A DNA stretch of 64,000 bases, from contig JANQAB010000008.1 in assembly GCA_024707265.1 (NCBI GenBank), forward strand, positions 1 to 64,000, given 5' to 3'. Source of the stretch: Sporocytophaga sp. (GTDB lineage Bacteria; Bacteroidota; Bacteroidia; Cytophagales; Cytophagaceae). Made by a program: the position numbers and the translations under genes. Positions 26,717 through 35,851 of this stretch are shown here, one piece after another (the stretch's first letter is position 1; every line of letters begins with the position of its first letter). The notes beneath the pieces were generated by a model. That model saw nothing but the letters and a program-made list of their open reading frames with translations, ran no database searches and had not been told where the DNA came from.

Positions 26717-27370
26717 ATGGAAAAAATTTTAAGTACACCTGTAATTGAATTAGAGGATCAGTTTAATTTCTTCGAACGGGACTTAAGAGTTGAACTGGCT
26801 GCTGCTAAAATTGAGAAATTTGAAAAGGGAAGTCGTATTCACAGACAGAATGCATTCCTTGTTTCAGTACCTATACTTTTAGAGGGAAGTTTAAGGATAT
26901 TTCGTCAGACGGAAGACAGGGAAATCTTACTTTATTATGTAAATAAAGGTGAAACCTGTATGATGTCTTTATTGTCATGCTATGGTCAGCGGCCAATGAA
27001 TGCTGCAATGGAAGCGGCCGAGAAATCTCAGCTGATCCTTGTGCCGAGAATCAAAGTGTATGAATGGCAAAGAAAATACTCTTCCTGGAATGACTATGTA
27101 ATTAAAACTTTTGCCCAAAGACAGGAGCAATTGTTGGATTCCTTCGATTCGCTGGCTTTTTCAAGTATTGATAAACGAATAAAGGACTATCTCATCAGGC
27201 TTTCATCCAGAACAAAACAACAAATTGTTTCAATCACACACCAGGAACTTGCCAACGAATTAGGCACCACCAGGGTTGTGATTTCCAGAATTTTAAAATG
27301 CCTCGAAATAGAGGGAGCCATTGAATTGCTCCGCGGGGCCATTAAAGTAAAGGACCTGAAACTTAACTAA
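26717..27370 (+). CDS. Crp/Fnr-family transcription regulator
   Basis: A 217-residue regulator starting at ATG 26717. Residues 20-125 form the effector-binding barrel (FEKGSRIHRQNAFLVSVPIL, REILLYYVNKGETCMMSLLS). The C-terminal winged helix is clear: IVSITHQELANELGTTRVVI and SRILKCLEIEGAIELL. The pair MMSLLSC with downstream contacts resembles FNR-like regulators of Bacteroidota, without a four-cysteine cluster. It is transcribed divergently from the fusion sensor and ends at a good terminator. Confidence 0.88.
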   Translation: MEKILSTPVIELEDQFNFFERDLRVELAAAKIEKFEKGSRIHRQNAFLVSVPILLEGSLRIFRQTEDREILLYYVNKGETCMMSLLSCYGQRPMNAAMEAAEKSQLILVPRIKVYEWQRKYSSWNDYVIKTFAQRQEQLLDSFDSLAFSSIDKRIKDYLIRLSSRTKQQIVSITHQELANELGTTRVVISRILKCLEIEGAIELLRGAIKVKDLKLN

Positions 27371-27400
27371 AGATTTAACTTTAATTTCTGCTTGTTTTGT

Positions 27401-27442
27401 AGCTATTGGTAATTCCAGGTATTATCAATAGCTTTTTTTTTT
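27401..27442 (+). terminator. Rho-independent terminator
   Basis: agctattg (27401-27408) pairs with caatagct (27426-27433), followed by a long T run to 27442. It ends the Crp/Fnr gene. Confidence 0.88.
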
Positions 27443-27462
27443 CAGTAACAGAAAAACAGTAA

Positions 27463-27592
27463 CAGTGAACAGTGAAAAACACTGTAGTCCTTTTTCAGGC
27501 AGCTTTGACATATTCATAGTTCACCACGCTTATTAAATTAAATGCCGTAGTTGACCTTGTTTCGTGACTGTTACAGTTCATTCTGTTCACTG
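27463..27592. repeat. Paired 10-bp inverted repeat upstream of the cellulase gene
   Basis: cagtgaacag at 27463-27472 is repeated inverted as ctgttcactg at 27583-27592. Smaller palindromic pieces (cagtgaaaaacactg, cagtaacag twice, ctgttacag) fill the interval. The 390-bp gap before the GH5 gene holds no gene, and these could be binding sites. Confidence 0.45.
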
Positions 27593-27660
27593 ATTCTGAG
27601 AAAAAATAACTAAAAGAACAATAGATTCTTAGTTAAATACAACATTGGCAAAGGTAATCA

Positions 27661-27692
27661 TTGTGATATTGCATTATTTGTATATACTTTAG
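27661..27692 (+). promoter_or_regulatory. Possible Bacteroidota-type promoter for the cellulase gene
   Basis: TTG at 27661-27663 and TACTTTAG at 27685-27692 are 21 bp apart. The -7 box differs from the TAnnTTTG consensus at one position. A start site near 27699 would leave a leader of about 65 nt before ATG 27764. Confidence 0.35.
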
Positions 27693-27763
27693 GATTTAAG
27701 GCTAAAATTGAAAATTGCTGGAAACTAAATTTGGGTAATTTCATCCTCGATATAAATTCTAAG

Positions 27764-29959
27764 ATGATGAATAAAACCATACTGTTTTTTTTATTGACTG
27801 CATTGCTGGCTCCGTTGACAGCATCCTCCCAATTTGCTACTCCATGGCTGCATGTTGAGGGAAACCTGATTAAAGATCCGGCAGGAAACACAATTATCCT
27901 GAGAGGTGTCGATTTTCAGGATATCAAAGAACAAGCCACAGATAGAACTGTTGGCCTGAATGGATTGATTGATGTCGTGACAAATCCTGATGATACTTTA
28001 TCGGCATCACCAGGATGGTATACAAGGGTATTAAGATTTACAGTAGAACCACCTATTTCAAATCTTGAGCAATATTATCAGCAAACTTTAAAACCTGCTG
28101 TGGATTATGCTACATCTAAAGGTCTTTATGTGATTATAGACTGGCATTATATCGCTGATGTAAATAGTAATATTGAGTCTACCAATGCTTTCTGGACTTA
28201 TATGGCTCCTAGGTTCAATAATTATTCTAACGTATTATATGAGGTATACAATGAACCTATTAATACGAATCTTACCTGGGGGCAATTCAAGCCATATATG
28301 CAGGCATGGGTGGATTTAATAAGAAAGTATGCGCCGCATAATCTTATTCTGGCAGGAAGTCCTGTATGGGATCAGAGAATGGGCGATGCAGCCACCAATC
28401 CTTTAACAGGAGGTAACATCGTATATGTTGCCCATATCTATCCTGGTCACTGGACTGCGACCGGCTCTGGCGCTGTGAAAGCACAGGTGGAAAAGGTAGT
28501 AAAGGTGCATCCGGTATTTTTATCGGAGTGGGGTTTTAGCGAGACGGTCTCTGCTGCCAGTGGTACATTATTAAAAGGTTCTATTGCAAGTTATGGACAG
28601 CCTATCGTTGACTGGGCTGAGAGCCTTGGGATTAGCTGGAGTGCCTGGTGTGCGGATAATGACTGGGAACCTGCCATGTTTACCAGAGATTGGAAGCTAA
28701 AAGTTGGTCCGGGTGAAATGGGCGGTTTTACCAAGGATAAACTTTATGAATTCAAAGACGATCACCAGCCTTCTGACGTACCATGTTTCGCTCCGTACTT
28801 AGGCCTTCCTCAGACTTTATGCGGGAAAACCTCTGTTACAATTAGTCTTCAATCTCCACCTGATGGCGTTACGTTCAAGTGGTTTAAAGATGGTGTCGAA
28901 CTTACTGGTCACACTGACGCCACGATTGAGGCTACTGAAACAGGAAAGTATAGGATAGAAACTACTTTAGGTACTTGCACCATGGCCGATGAAGTGGATG
29001 TTGTAAAAACCATGTTTCCTATTAGTCTTGGAAAAGGAGCTGTTCTCGGTAATGATCCACTCGTAATAAAGGTTGACAATGCAGAAGAAAAATTTACTTA
29101 CCAATGGTATCATAATAATAACCTTATTGAAGGGGCAGATTCAAGCTCAATAGCAGTCATCGATACCTGTGGTGCATTTTATTCTGTTCTCGTTACTTCA
29201 GAGGATTGCGGTGTTGCTTCTGATACATTTAAGATTTTATGTGCAAGAGGATATTTTAAAGGTAAACCTTTCGATATCCCCGGAATTATTCAGGCAGAGG
29301 ATTATGATTTTCAAAATATTGCCAGTACAACCTATTTTGATTCGGAACCCGCGAATCAAGGTGGTGCATACAGAAATGATGAAGTCGATATAGAAGTAAC
29401 TAAGGATATAAACGGAGCTTATAATGTAGGCTGGACAGCTGCAGGGGAATGGTTGGAATATTCTATATCAGTAAAAGAAAACGGAGAATATCCGGTATAT
29501 CTCAGAGTTGCAGGAAACCCGACACCAGCTGTGGGGGGAAAGTTCATATAAAGCTGAATGGGAAAAAAAGCATCTTCTACCCTTACGCTTCCTGTTACCG
29601 GTGATTGGCAAAAATGGGAAACAGTATCTTTAGGTGTTGTGAATTTCAATACCACTGATACTTTATTAAGATTCTTTATTGAAGCTCCTGGTTTTAATCT
29701 CAACTATATTGAAGTCGGGCCTAAAGTAGAAACCAGTATTTTCGGTAGAAGCAGTACATCTACATTAAAGGTTTATCCAAATCCGGTAAATGATGTCGTA
29801 TTCTTCTCAGAGGAAATACCATACGACTGGACGATCACCACGCTTATGGGGAATGTATTAATGAACGGAAACGGTATTCATGCGGATGTTAGCAGTCTGA
29901 ACAGAGGGACCTATCTGTTGAATGTAAATGGCAATGTTGTTAAAATAATGAAGTATTAA
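27764..29959 (+). CDS. Secreted GH5 endoglucanase with CBM6-like module and T9SS tail, two frameshifts
   Basis: From ATG 27764: signal peptide (residues 1-23), then a GH5 catalytic domain with the acid in VLYEVYNEPI (Glu 164) and nucleophile in FLSEWGFS (Glu 255), to about residue 335. Next come two Ig-like segments (VTISLQSPPDGVTFKWFKDG) and a CBM6-like carbohydrate-binding module (IPGIIQAEDYDFQNI, GWTAAGEWLEYSISV). Within the module the frame slips in the G run at 29535-29541 and returns in the A run near 29563-29570; joined, it reads VGGKVHIKLNGKK then ASSTLTLPVTGDWQKWETV. The C-terminus is a T9SS type A sorting tail (LKVYPNPVNDVVFF ... KIMKY). Predicted to cleave beta-1,4-glucans outside the cell. 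Confidence 0.88.
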
Positions 29960-29980
29960 TAGTTAAGTGAATAAAGCAGT

Positions 29981-30016
29981 AAATATGTAAGGCCGGATTT
30001 CCGGCCTTACATATTT
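29981..30016. terminator. Perfect 16-bp hairpin after the cellulase gene
   Basis: aaatatgtaaggccgg and ccggccttacatattt pair over all 16 bases around a four-base loop. It lies 22 bp past the stop and can act in both directions. Confidence 0.85.
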
Positions 30017-30206
30017 ACTTTGATTTGAATTCTGATAGGGGTGACCATTGTTATTGAAAAAGACAAAGGTTTATAAGTTTAGATTATCTAATGCACATCT
30101 ATGGCGTTTTTTGCTGAAGCTTTTTCTGTTATTTATTAAATGTGGCATTTAAAGTATTAACTGGAATATCACTAAAGCGGTTTTAATAAAAGAGAGATAA
30201 AAACAA

Positions 30207-30228
30207 AAGGGGCATTTGCATGCCCCTT
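30207..30228 (-). terminator. Hairpin after the UmuD-like gene
   Basis: aaggggca (30207-30214) pairs with tgcccctt (30221-30228) around a six-base loop. On the minus strand it lies about 32 bp past the stop of the gene at 30260-30697 and is followed by a T-containing tract (ttttgttttt). Confidence 0.7.
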
Positions 30229-30259
30229 ATTGTCTGTCAAAAAAAGTAACCAACTTTTT

Positions 30260-30697
30260 TTACACCTTGTGAATTATAAAATTCACGACACCCCAAATTG
30301 TGAAATCCATTGTATCAGTTATTTCGACTGGCTTTTCAGCATTGTCAGAAAAAAGGTACAGCTTATTTTGATGTTTTCCAACCCTTTTTAAAACCATTTC
30401 TCCATTAATTATCGCAATTACCATAGAGTTCTGGCCGGGTTCTTCTTTTCGGTCTACTACCAGGAGATCACCGTCTGTGACCCCGGGAAACTGAAGTTTG
30501 TTACCCTTTATACGGACATAAAACGTCGAGGACGGATTTTTGATGATAAGATTCTCCAGATTTTTTTCTTTTTCATTTTCGGATATTCTTATCGACTGAT
30601 TTACAGTTTTTTCATTAAAAACAGCCTCCTCAATTTTTAATGATATCCTCTGGTCATTTGCAGATACTTTTAGCATGTCCGTTAATAATTTTAGCAA
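30260..30697 (-). CDS. UmuD/LexA-like S24-fold protein lacking the catalytic serine
   Basis: A 145-residue protein (start at 30697, or M8 at 30676). Residues 53-145 follow the UmuD fold: PSSTFYVRIKGNKL, FPGVTDGDLLVVDR, MVIAIINGEMVLKRVGK, LFSDNA and TIWGVVNFIIHKV. In active UmuD/LexA proteins the first block reads G-D-S-M; here it is G65-N66-K67-L68, so the nucleophilic Ser is missing, while the lysine (K104) is kept. The protein should not self-cleave. There is no umuC beside it. It faces the nuclease gene at 30879 across a 180-bp divergent region. Confidence 0.78.
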   Translation of the reverse strand: MLKLLTDMLKVSANDQRISLKIEEAVFNEKTVNQSIRISENEKEKNLENLIIKNPSSTFYVRIKGNKLQFPGVTDGDLLVVDRKEEPGQNSMVIAIINGEMVLKRVGKHQNKLYLFSDNAEKPVEITDTMDFTIWGVVNFIIHKV

Positions 30698-30747
30698 ATA
30701 TATATACGTTTTGCTAAATAATTTAGTTTTAGTGAAAATATTTTTTT

Positions 30748-30755
30748 TAACTTTG
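30748..30755 (+). promoter_or_regulatory. TAnnTTTG-type -7 box
   Basis: taactttg matches the Bacteroidota -7 consensus exactly. It is about 124 bp upstream of the nuclease gene. No TTG -33 box is seen at the usual distance. Confidence 0.4.
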
Positions 30756-30878
30756 GGGCCGTTAATCAGGAACCTTAAATAAGAAAAAAAACGCGTTCTC
30801 CTGTTTGACTAAATAAAAATTTTTATATCCCATGCTCAACTGTCGGGTATAAAATAAATTTAATTTAACAAAGATTTA

Positions 30879-32288
30879 ATGCTTTTTGCAATCGTCGATA
30901 TTGAAACAACGGGAGGGTATTCCGAAGGTAACAGGATTACTGAAATAGCCATAATAATTACAGATGGCTATAAAATAATAGAAAAATTTGAGTCTCTGAT
31001 TAATCCGGGTGTGTTGATTCCTCCCTTTATTACAGGGCTTACCGGCATAGATAATTCCATGACTGATAATGCCCCTTATTTTAATGAGGTGGCAGAGGAA
31101 ATTCATGGTTACCTGAAAGACTGTATTTTTGTAGCGCATAATGTTAGTTTCGATTTCAGTTTTGTGAAGTCAGAACTTGCGGAAGCTGGCATTGAATTAA
31201 AGGTAAAAAAACTCTGTACCGTAAGGTTAAGCAGGAAAATATTTCCCGGATTTCCATCTTACAGCCTTGGCAATTTATGCAGATTTTTAAATGTGGAAAT
31301 TGAAAACAGGCATAGGGCAGGCGGTGATGCTGAAGCAACCTATGAGGTGTTTACAAAACTGGTAGCCAATGATTCGGAAGGGTTTATTATTACGTCTTTA
31401 AAATCCAATTCAAAGGAAACAACGCTTCCGCCAAACCTTGACAAGGAACAGTTTAATAGCTTACCGTCTCTTCCGGGTGTCTATTATTTTCACGATGAAA
31501 ATGGTAAAACTATTTACGTAGGAAAAGCAATAGATATTAAGAAGCGTATATCCGGGCACTTTAGCTCCAGAAACTCTGCTGAAGAAAAGCTCAGATTCTT
31601 TAGTAATATTCATAGTATCTCTTTTGAACTTGCCGGCAATGAGTTGGTGGCATTTCTTATGGAATCTCATGAGATAAAAAGACTTTGGCCTCCTTACAAT
31701 AAAATACAGAAATTCCCTGAAGCCCAGTTTGGTATTTTTTCCTATTATGATCAGAATGGTTATCAAAGGCTCAGTATAGGCAAAGTACAGAAGACTACTC
31801 CCTTATTTTCTTTTAACTATATGACGGATGCAAGAGACTTTCTGTATGCGGCTGTAAGGGACTTTGATCTTTGTCCAAGATTGTCAGGGCTTCAGACTAC
31901 CAAAAAGGCTTGCGTGGATTATAGTCTGAAAGCTTGCAAAGGCGCTTGTGTAATGGAAGAATCTCCAGAAGAATATAATAAAAAGGTGGAGAATGCATTG
32001 GATGGAATGAAGCAGGAAAAACCGACTTTTGCTATTGTTGGCAAGGGGAGATCAAGATATGAAAATTCTGTAGTGCTTATTGAAGATGGAAAATACCAGG
32101 GCTTTGGCTTTGTTGAAGACAATACGCTTAACCATATTGAGGATTTCAGAAATGTCATTACAAAACAAAAGGAAAGTAAGGATATTCAGAAAATTATAAA
32201 TCAGTTTGTAGCTAAGCAGGAAAAAGGAAAACTGAAAGGATATAAATTTATTCCTCTTACTTCAGATAAAATCGTTGTTGAACAGTAA
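30879..32288 (+). CDS. Two-domain nuclease: DEDDh exonuclease plus GIY-YIG
   Basis: A 469-residue cytoplasmic protein. Residues 1-162 are a DnaQ-like 3'-5' exonuclease with Asp 7 and Glu 9 (IVDIETTG), Asp 92 (NVSFDFSFV) and His 145/Asp 150 (HRAGGDAEAT). Residues 195-280 are a GIY-YIG endonuclease domain (LPGVYYF, TIYVGKAIDIKKRI) like the N-terminal part of UvrC/Cho. A cysteine-bearing UvrC-like tail follows (LCPRLSGLQTTKKACVDYSL). This fusion is known among Bacteroidota and Actinobacteria as a UvrC-like repair nuclease. It is divergent from the UmuD-like gene, hinting at a DNA-damage locus. Confidence 0.9.
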   Translation: MLFAIVDIETTGGYSEGNRITEIAIIITDGYKIIEKFESLINPGVLIPPFITGLTGIDNSMTDNAPYFNEVAEEIHGYLKDCIFVAHNVSFDFSFVKSELAEAGIELKVKKLCTVRLSRKIFPGFPSYSLGNLCRFLNVEIENRHRAGGDAEATYEVFTKLVANDSEGFIITSLKSNSKETTLPPNLDKEQFNSLPSLPGVYYFHDENGKTIYVGKAIDIKKRISGHFSSRNSAEEKLRFFSNIHSISFELAGNELVAFLMESHEIKRLWPPYNKIQKFPEAQFGIFSYYDQNGYQRLSIGKVQKTTPLFSFNYMTDARDFLYAAVRDFDLCPRLSGLQTTKKACVDYSLKACKGACVMEESPEEYNKKVENALDGMKQEKPTFAIVGKGRSRYENSVVLIEDGKYQGFGFVEDNTLNHIEDFRNVITKQKESKDIQKIINQFVAKQEKGKLKGYKFIPLTSDKIVVEQ

Positions 32289-32303
32289 GAACTCAAGCTC
32301 TAT

Positions 32304-32513
32304 TTAAGTTATTAGATTGTTATGTAGATTCTGTGCCGGAATGATTCCTTCTTTAAAGTCTAGTAATAGACCAGCTTTTGCAGCTTCGTGATCTGTGACG
32401 GCAATGTATTCAGCTCTTTTAGTTTCATACAATCTTGAATGCAATGGCCCTACAACTTTTTTAAATGCTGCACTGTCAATAATCTTCAGATAATTGTTAT
32501 GAAGTTCTTCCAT
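32304..32513 (-). CDS. Small protein of unknown function, 69 residues
   Basis: A short acidic/basic helical protein (MEELHNNYLKIIDSAAFKKV ... EYIAVTDHEAAKAGLLLDFK). Its end overlaps nothing and is 15 bp from the convergent nuclease gene. I do not recognise the family. Composition is normal for coding sequence here, but no domain supports it. Confidence 0.45.
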   Translation of the reverse strand: MEELHNNYLKIIDSAAFKKVVGPLHSRLYETKRAEYIAVTDHEAAKAGLLLDFKEGIIPAQNLHNNLIT

Positions 32514-32576
32514 GTTTGATGTCTGTATAGCCTTTCTCTGTTACTTCAAATTTCATAGTCTTGGGTTGGGTATAAA

Positions 32577-32612
32577 ACAAAAAGGCTCACCGTGCACAGT
32601 GAGCCTTATATA
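32577..32612 (-). terminator. Rho-independent terminator on the minus strand
   Basis: aaggctcac (32582-32590) pairs with gtgagcctt (32599-32607). On the minus strand the stem is followed by tttttgtttt. It would end a transcript coming from about 32720. Confidence 0.75.
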
Positions 32613-32631
32613 TCATTATAATATTATAATC

Positions 32632-32718
32632 TCAATATTCTTCAGACATAACTATACTGTCAACAATCTCTTTAAGAGTAATGTGCCAGTGCCAATAGTT
32701 ATGCGTTAAATTATTCAT
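32632..32718 (-). CDS. Possible 28-residue small protein or small transcript
   Basis: ATG 32718 opens a frame MNNLTHNYWHWHITLKEIVD ... SEEY ending at 32632, followed 24 bp later by a strong minus-strand terminator. Just upstream on the minus strand is ttgaca...tatact with a 15-base spacer. Promoter-like box, short unit and terminator together suggest a small gene; whether the peptide or the RNA matters is open. Confidence 0.35.
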   Translation of the reverse strand: MNNLTHNYWHWHITLKEIVDSIVMSEEY

Positions 32719-32821
32719 ACGGTAAGTATAGGTGAAAATGCAGATTGTCAAAGTTGAATATACATAATAGTTTAAACCTTTACATTCAGATGAAGTTTTC
32801 AGTTAAAAAAATACTAAGATC

Positions 32822-35805
32822 ATGAGGAGGAAATCCATATTGACCCTATCGCTGATTTTTGCTTTTTTTATTGTAGCAGACAACGCACTTGCAACCAAAG
32901 TATGGATTCCATCATCCCTTTCGGATGTATTTGGTACAAATTTACAATTTACAATTAATGACGATGGTAAAGTTTCTGTGTCTAGGAATCATATGATCAG
33001 CCCAGGGGATACATTGGTGCTGCAGCATGGACTAAGGAGTTACTTATTGTTCAGAGGAATTGTAGGTGCTCCTGATAAATGGATTACCATCACCAATCAG
33101 GAAGGAGGAATAGTAGATGTGAATTACCTTATTGTAAATCCTGTTTACTACAATTCTGCTTTTCGTCTTCAGGAATGTCAGTTTGTCAAGGTATCTGGAC
33201 GAGGGTCACCGGGGATAAAGTATGGAATAAAAATTTCGCATTCCTGTTGGGATGCAGCCCCAATAAACGGAGAAATTACAAAGGGGGAGGATGCCATGGA
33301 ATTGTCTTTGAATGGAGCAATTCTTCTATTGAAAAAAGTAAACTTACCAGTCATATTGAAATAGAAAATATTGAAGTGACTAATGCAGGAGCTTCTGCCA
33401 TCGCTTGTAAAATAGATAATGCAGGGAATGGTATGGATGGAAGAGACAATTCTTTTGCTATGGAGGATATATTTATTCATGATAACTACCTGCACGATAT
33501 AGGCATGGAAGGAATTTACATAGGACAATCAACTGAAAATCCGGTGTGGCATAGCACCATTAATGTAAAGTTGTACAATAACCTGATTGTAAGAACAGGA
33601 TTTGAGCCTATACAACTTCGGAATGCTCTTCAGGTGGAAGTGCACAATAATATTTGTTATCAGGCGAGCCTTCTCGATGGGACAAGCTATGGGGTGGAAA
33701 ATAACGGCTTTCAGATTGAAAGAGGAACAAGAGGAAACTTTTATAATAATATTATCATGGATGGTAAGAATGAAATGGTACATGGAATGAACAGAGAAGG
33801 TTATAAGACTGCATTTTTACCGGAGCTTCCGGAAGGTAACCTGATAAATAAATTAGGTGCAGGTATTGAATTTTATAACAACTATCTTGATGGTGGAGCT
33901 GAAACTTATACCTGGGATGATAAAAATGATGTGAATGACTTTAACAGTGTATCGGCAGCCTTTTATTGTGAGTCTGATTATCTCGGTACTGAGAAACGTG
34001 TGACCAACTTTGAAGGCAACTATGTAAGGAATATTTACAGAGGTGCTAATGATCCTGGAAAGCCTAAGGCTGATCTTGAATACTTTTTTATTAAACAGGA
34101 TAATCCTGCCACACCTGAAGATGATGAAGACCCTGTAATCTATAATATCTTCAATAATTATTTTTCCGGGGGAAATGGAATGGAAACTCATGGTACCGTT
34201 CCTACCTTGCAATTGGGCGAAAATCAGGTAAATCTTAATCTGGAAGAAATCAGATTTGTGGATCCTGTTTATGGTAAAGATAATTTTTGTATTGTGCCTG
34301 GTTCTTTTTACTATGACAAAGGAGTTTCCTCTTCAAGGCCGGATGCCAAAGGCTTTGGCTTAACTTCTTGTATTGTTTCTCAGCTTAATGTAAACAGTAA
34401 TGCAGTAAACATCTCATTACCCAAAATCTTTGACTTTACATTAAATATATATAATAAATTTGCAACCTCCCTGATTGAAAGTAAGGCAATACTGATGTTC
34501 AGTCCTTGCGAAAATTGTACACCGGTGAAAATTTCAGATGCGTATGATGTAAGGGGAGGAGTAAAGGAGTTTGAGGTAATTGGGAAAAGTTTTACTCTTA
34601 ATCCATCTGATCTTAACTATGGAGAGGGTGTAATTTATGCTGTCATATTCGATCCGCAGTCAAATCATAAAAGCAATGAAATAAACCTCGTACAAAACTC
34701 CGGAATTTCAGGAAATGAGATATTAACTGAAGATAAAGTATTTTATTCAAATGCATCTGCATCAGCAATCGGAGCTATTGTAGGGAACTCAGTCAGTGGT
34801 TCTATTCAATGGGAGAGAAGTATTGATCAGACAAATTGGACACCCTTGACAAAAGGAGATAAAATTGCCTATGTACCCGATGAAGATCTCAATACTACTA
34901 CTTATTTCAGAAGAGTAAATAACGGAAGTCCAAGCAATATATTTACGGTCACTGTAATTCCTGGAACGGTCACTCATTCTGAGATCGGATCTTCGCAATG
35001 GTTTCTGAATTCCGGTGATCCCCTTGAATTATCAGGAAGTCCTGATAAATTGAATGGAGTGGAACAAATAGGGAATGTTTATCAATGGCAAATGAGTATG
35101 GATAATATTATCTATTATGATATTCCTGGTGCAAACGGACTGTCTTATGATCCGGGCATTGTGTATGTCACCACCTATTACAGAAGAAATCTAACCGGAT
35201 ATGAATCTTCTGAAAATATAGTAAAAATAGGGGTTAGTCATTTGACCTGGGCTACTGATACTGCTTTTTTAACATCCAAATGTTTACCTGCTAATTACAA
35301 TGTTCAATACACTGCCTGGGGCAAATTTCCTGGTAATCCTGTATTCAAACTTGAATTATCTGATAATACCGGTAGTTTTGATAACCCTATTGTACTTGGT
35401 ACTTCTGATACAAGACCTGGAGGAACAATTACAGGAGATATCTCTTCGTCTTTACCTGAAGGAAAATATAAATTGAGGCTTGCTAGTTCATCAGGTGTTG
35501 GGGCGGTTTCAGAGAGTAAAGAATTATGCTTTTATGTATTGTCAAACAACTCTGCAACAGTAGTGGATGGATATAAACTATATCCGAATCCTTCAAAAGG
35601 TGAAGCAAGGCTGGTAATGGAGCATTTGAAAGGACAAGAGGTTATGATTTCTGTAGTTGATCTTTTTGGAAGAAAAGTAATAACAAAAAGTATAATTGCG
35701 GGAAATGAAGTGCTTATAGGAAGTAATCTTGGAGAGGGAACTTATTTTGTAACAATAGATTCAGGGAAAGAGAAAAGAACATTGAAGTTTATTAAAATTA
35801 GATAA
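32822..35805 (+). CDS. Secreted right-handed beta-helix protein with T9SS tail, one frameshift
   Basis: ATG 32822 gives a signal peptide (residues 1-24, ending DNALA). The frame slips in the G run at about 33282-33287, joining NGEITKG to GCHGIVFEWSNSSIEKS. Residues 25-430 form a parallel beta-helix of the pectate-lyase/NosD type, with many short Asn-rich turns (IHDNYLHDIGMEGIYIGQST, VHNNICYQASLLDG, NFYNNIIMDG). Ig-like modules follow (GSIQWERSIDQTNW, YQWQMSMDNIIYYD). The C-terminus is a T9SS sorting tail (YKLYPNPSKGEARLV ... RTLKFIKIR). Joined length is about 990 residues. It probably binds or cleaves a polysaccharide at the cell surface; no catalytic triad can be named. Confidence 0.82.
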
Positions 35806-35809
35806 TTTA

Positions 35810-35851
35810 AAAAGCTAAGCAGATCTGTAAACATAGCCCTGCTTAGCTTTT
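35810..35851. terminator. Shared terminator between convergent genes
   Basis: aaaagctaagcag (from 35810) pairs with ctgcttagctttt (ending 35851). The last codons of the minus-strand sensor gene lie inside the stem, and the stem follows the beta-helix gene by four bases. Confidence 0.8.

Noticed and set aside
30260..30697. Active UmuD with a missing UmuC partner
   Set aside because: The nucleophile serine is absent in the only S24 core seen, so normal UmuD processing is not supported.
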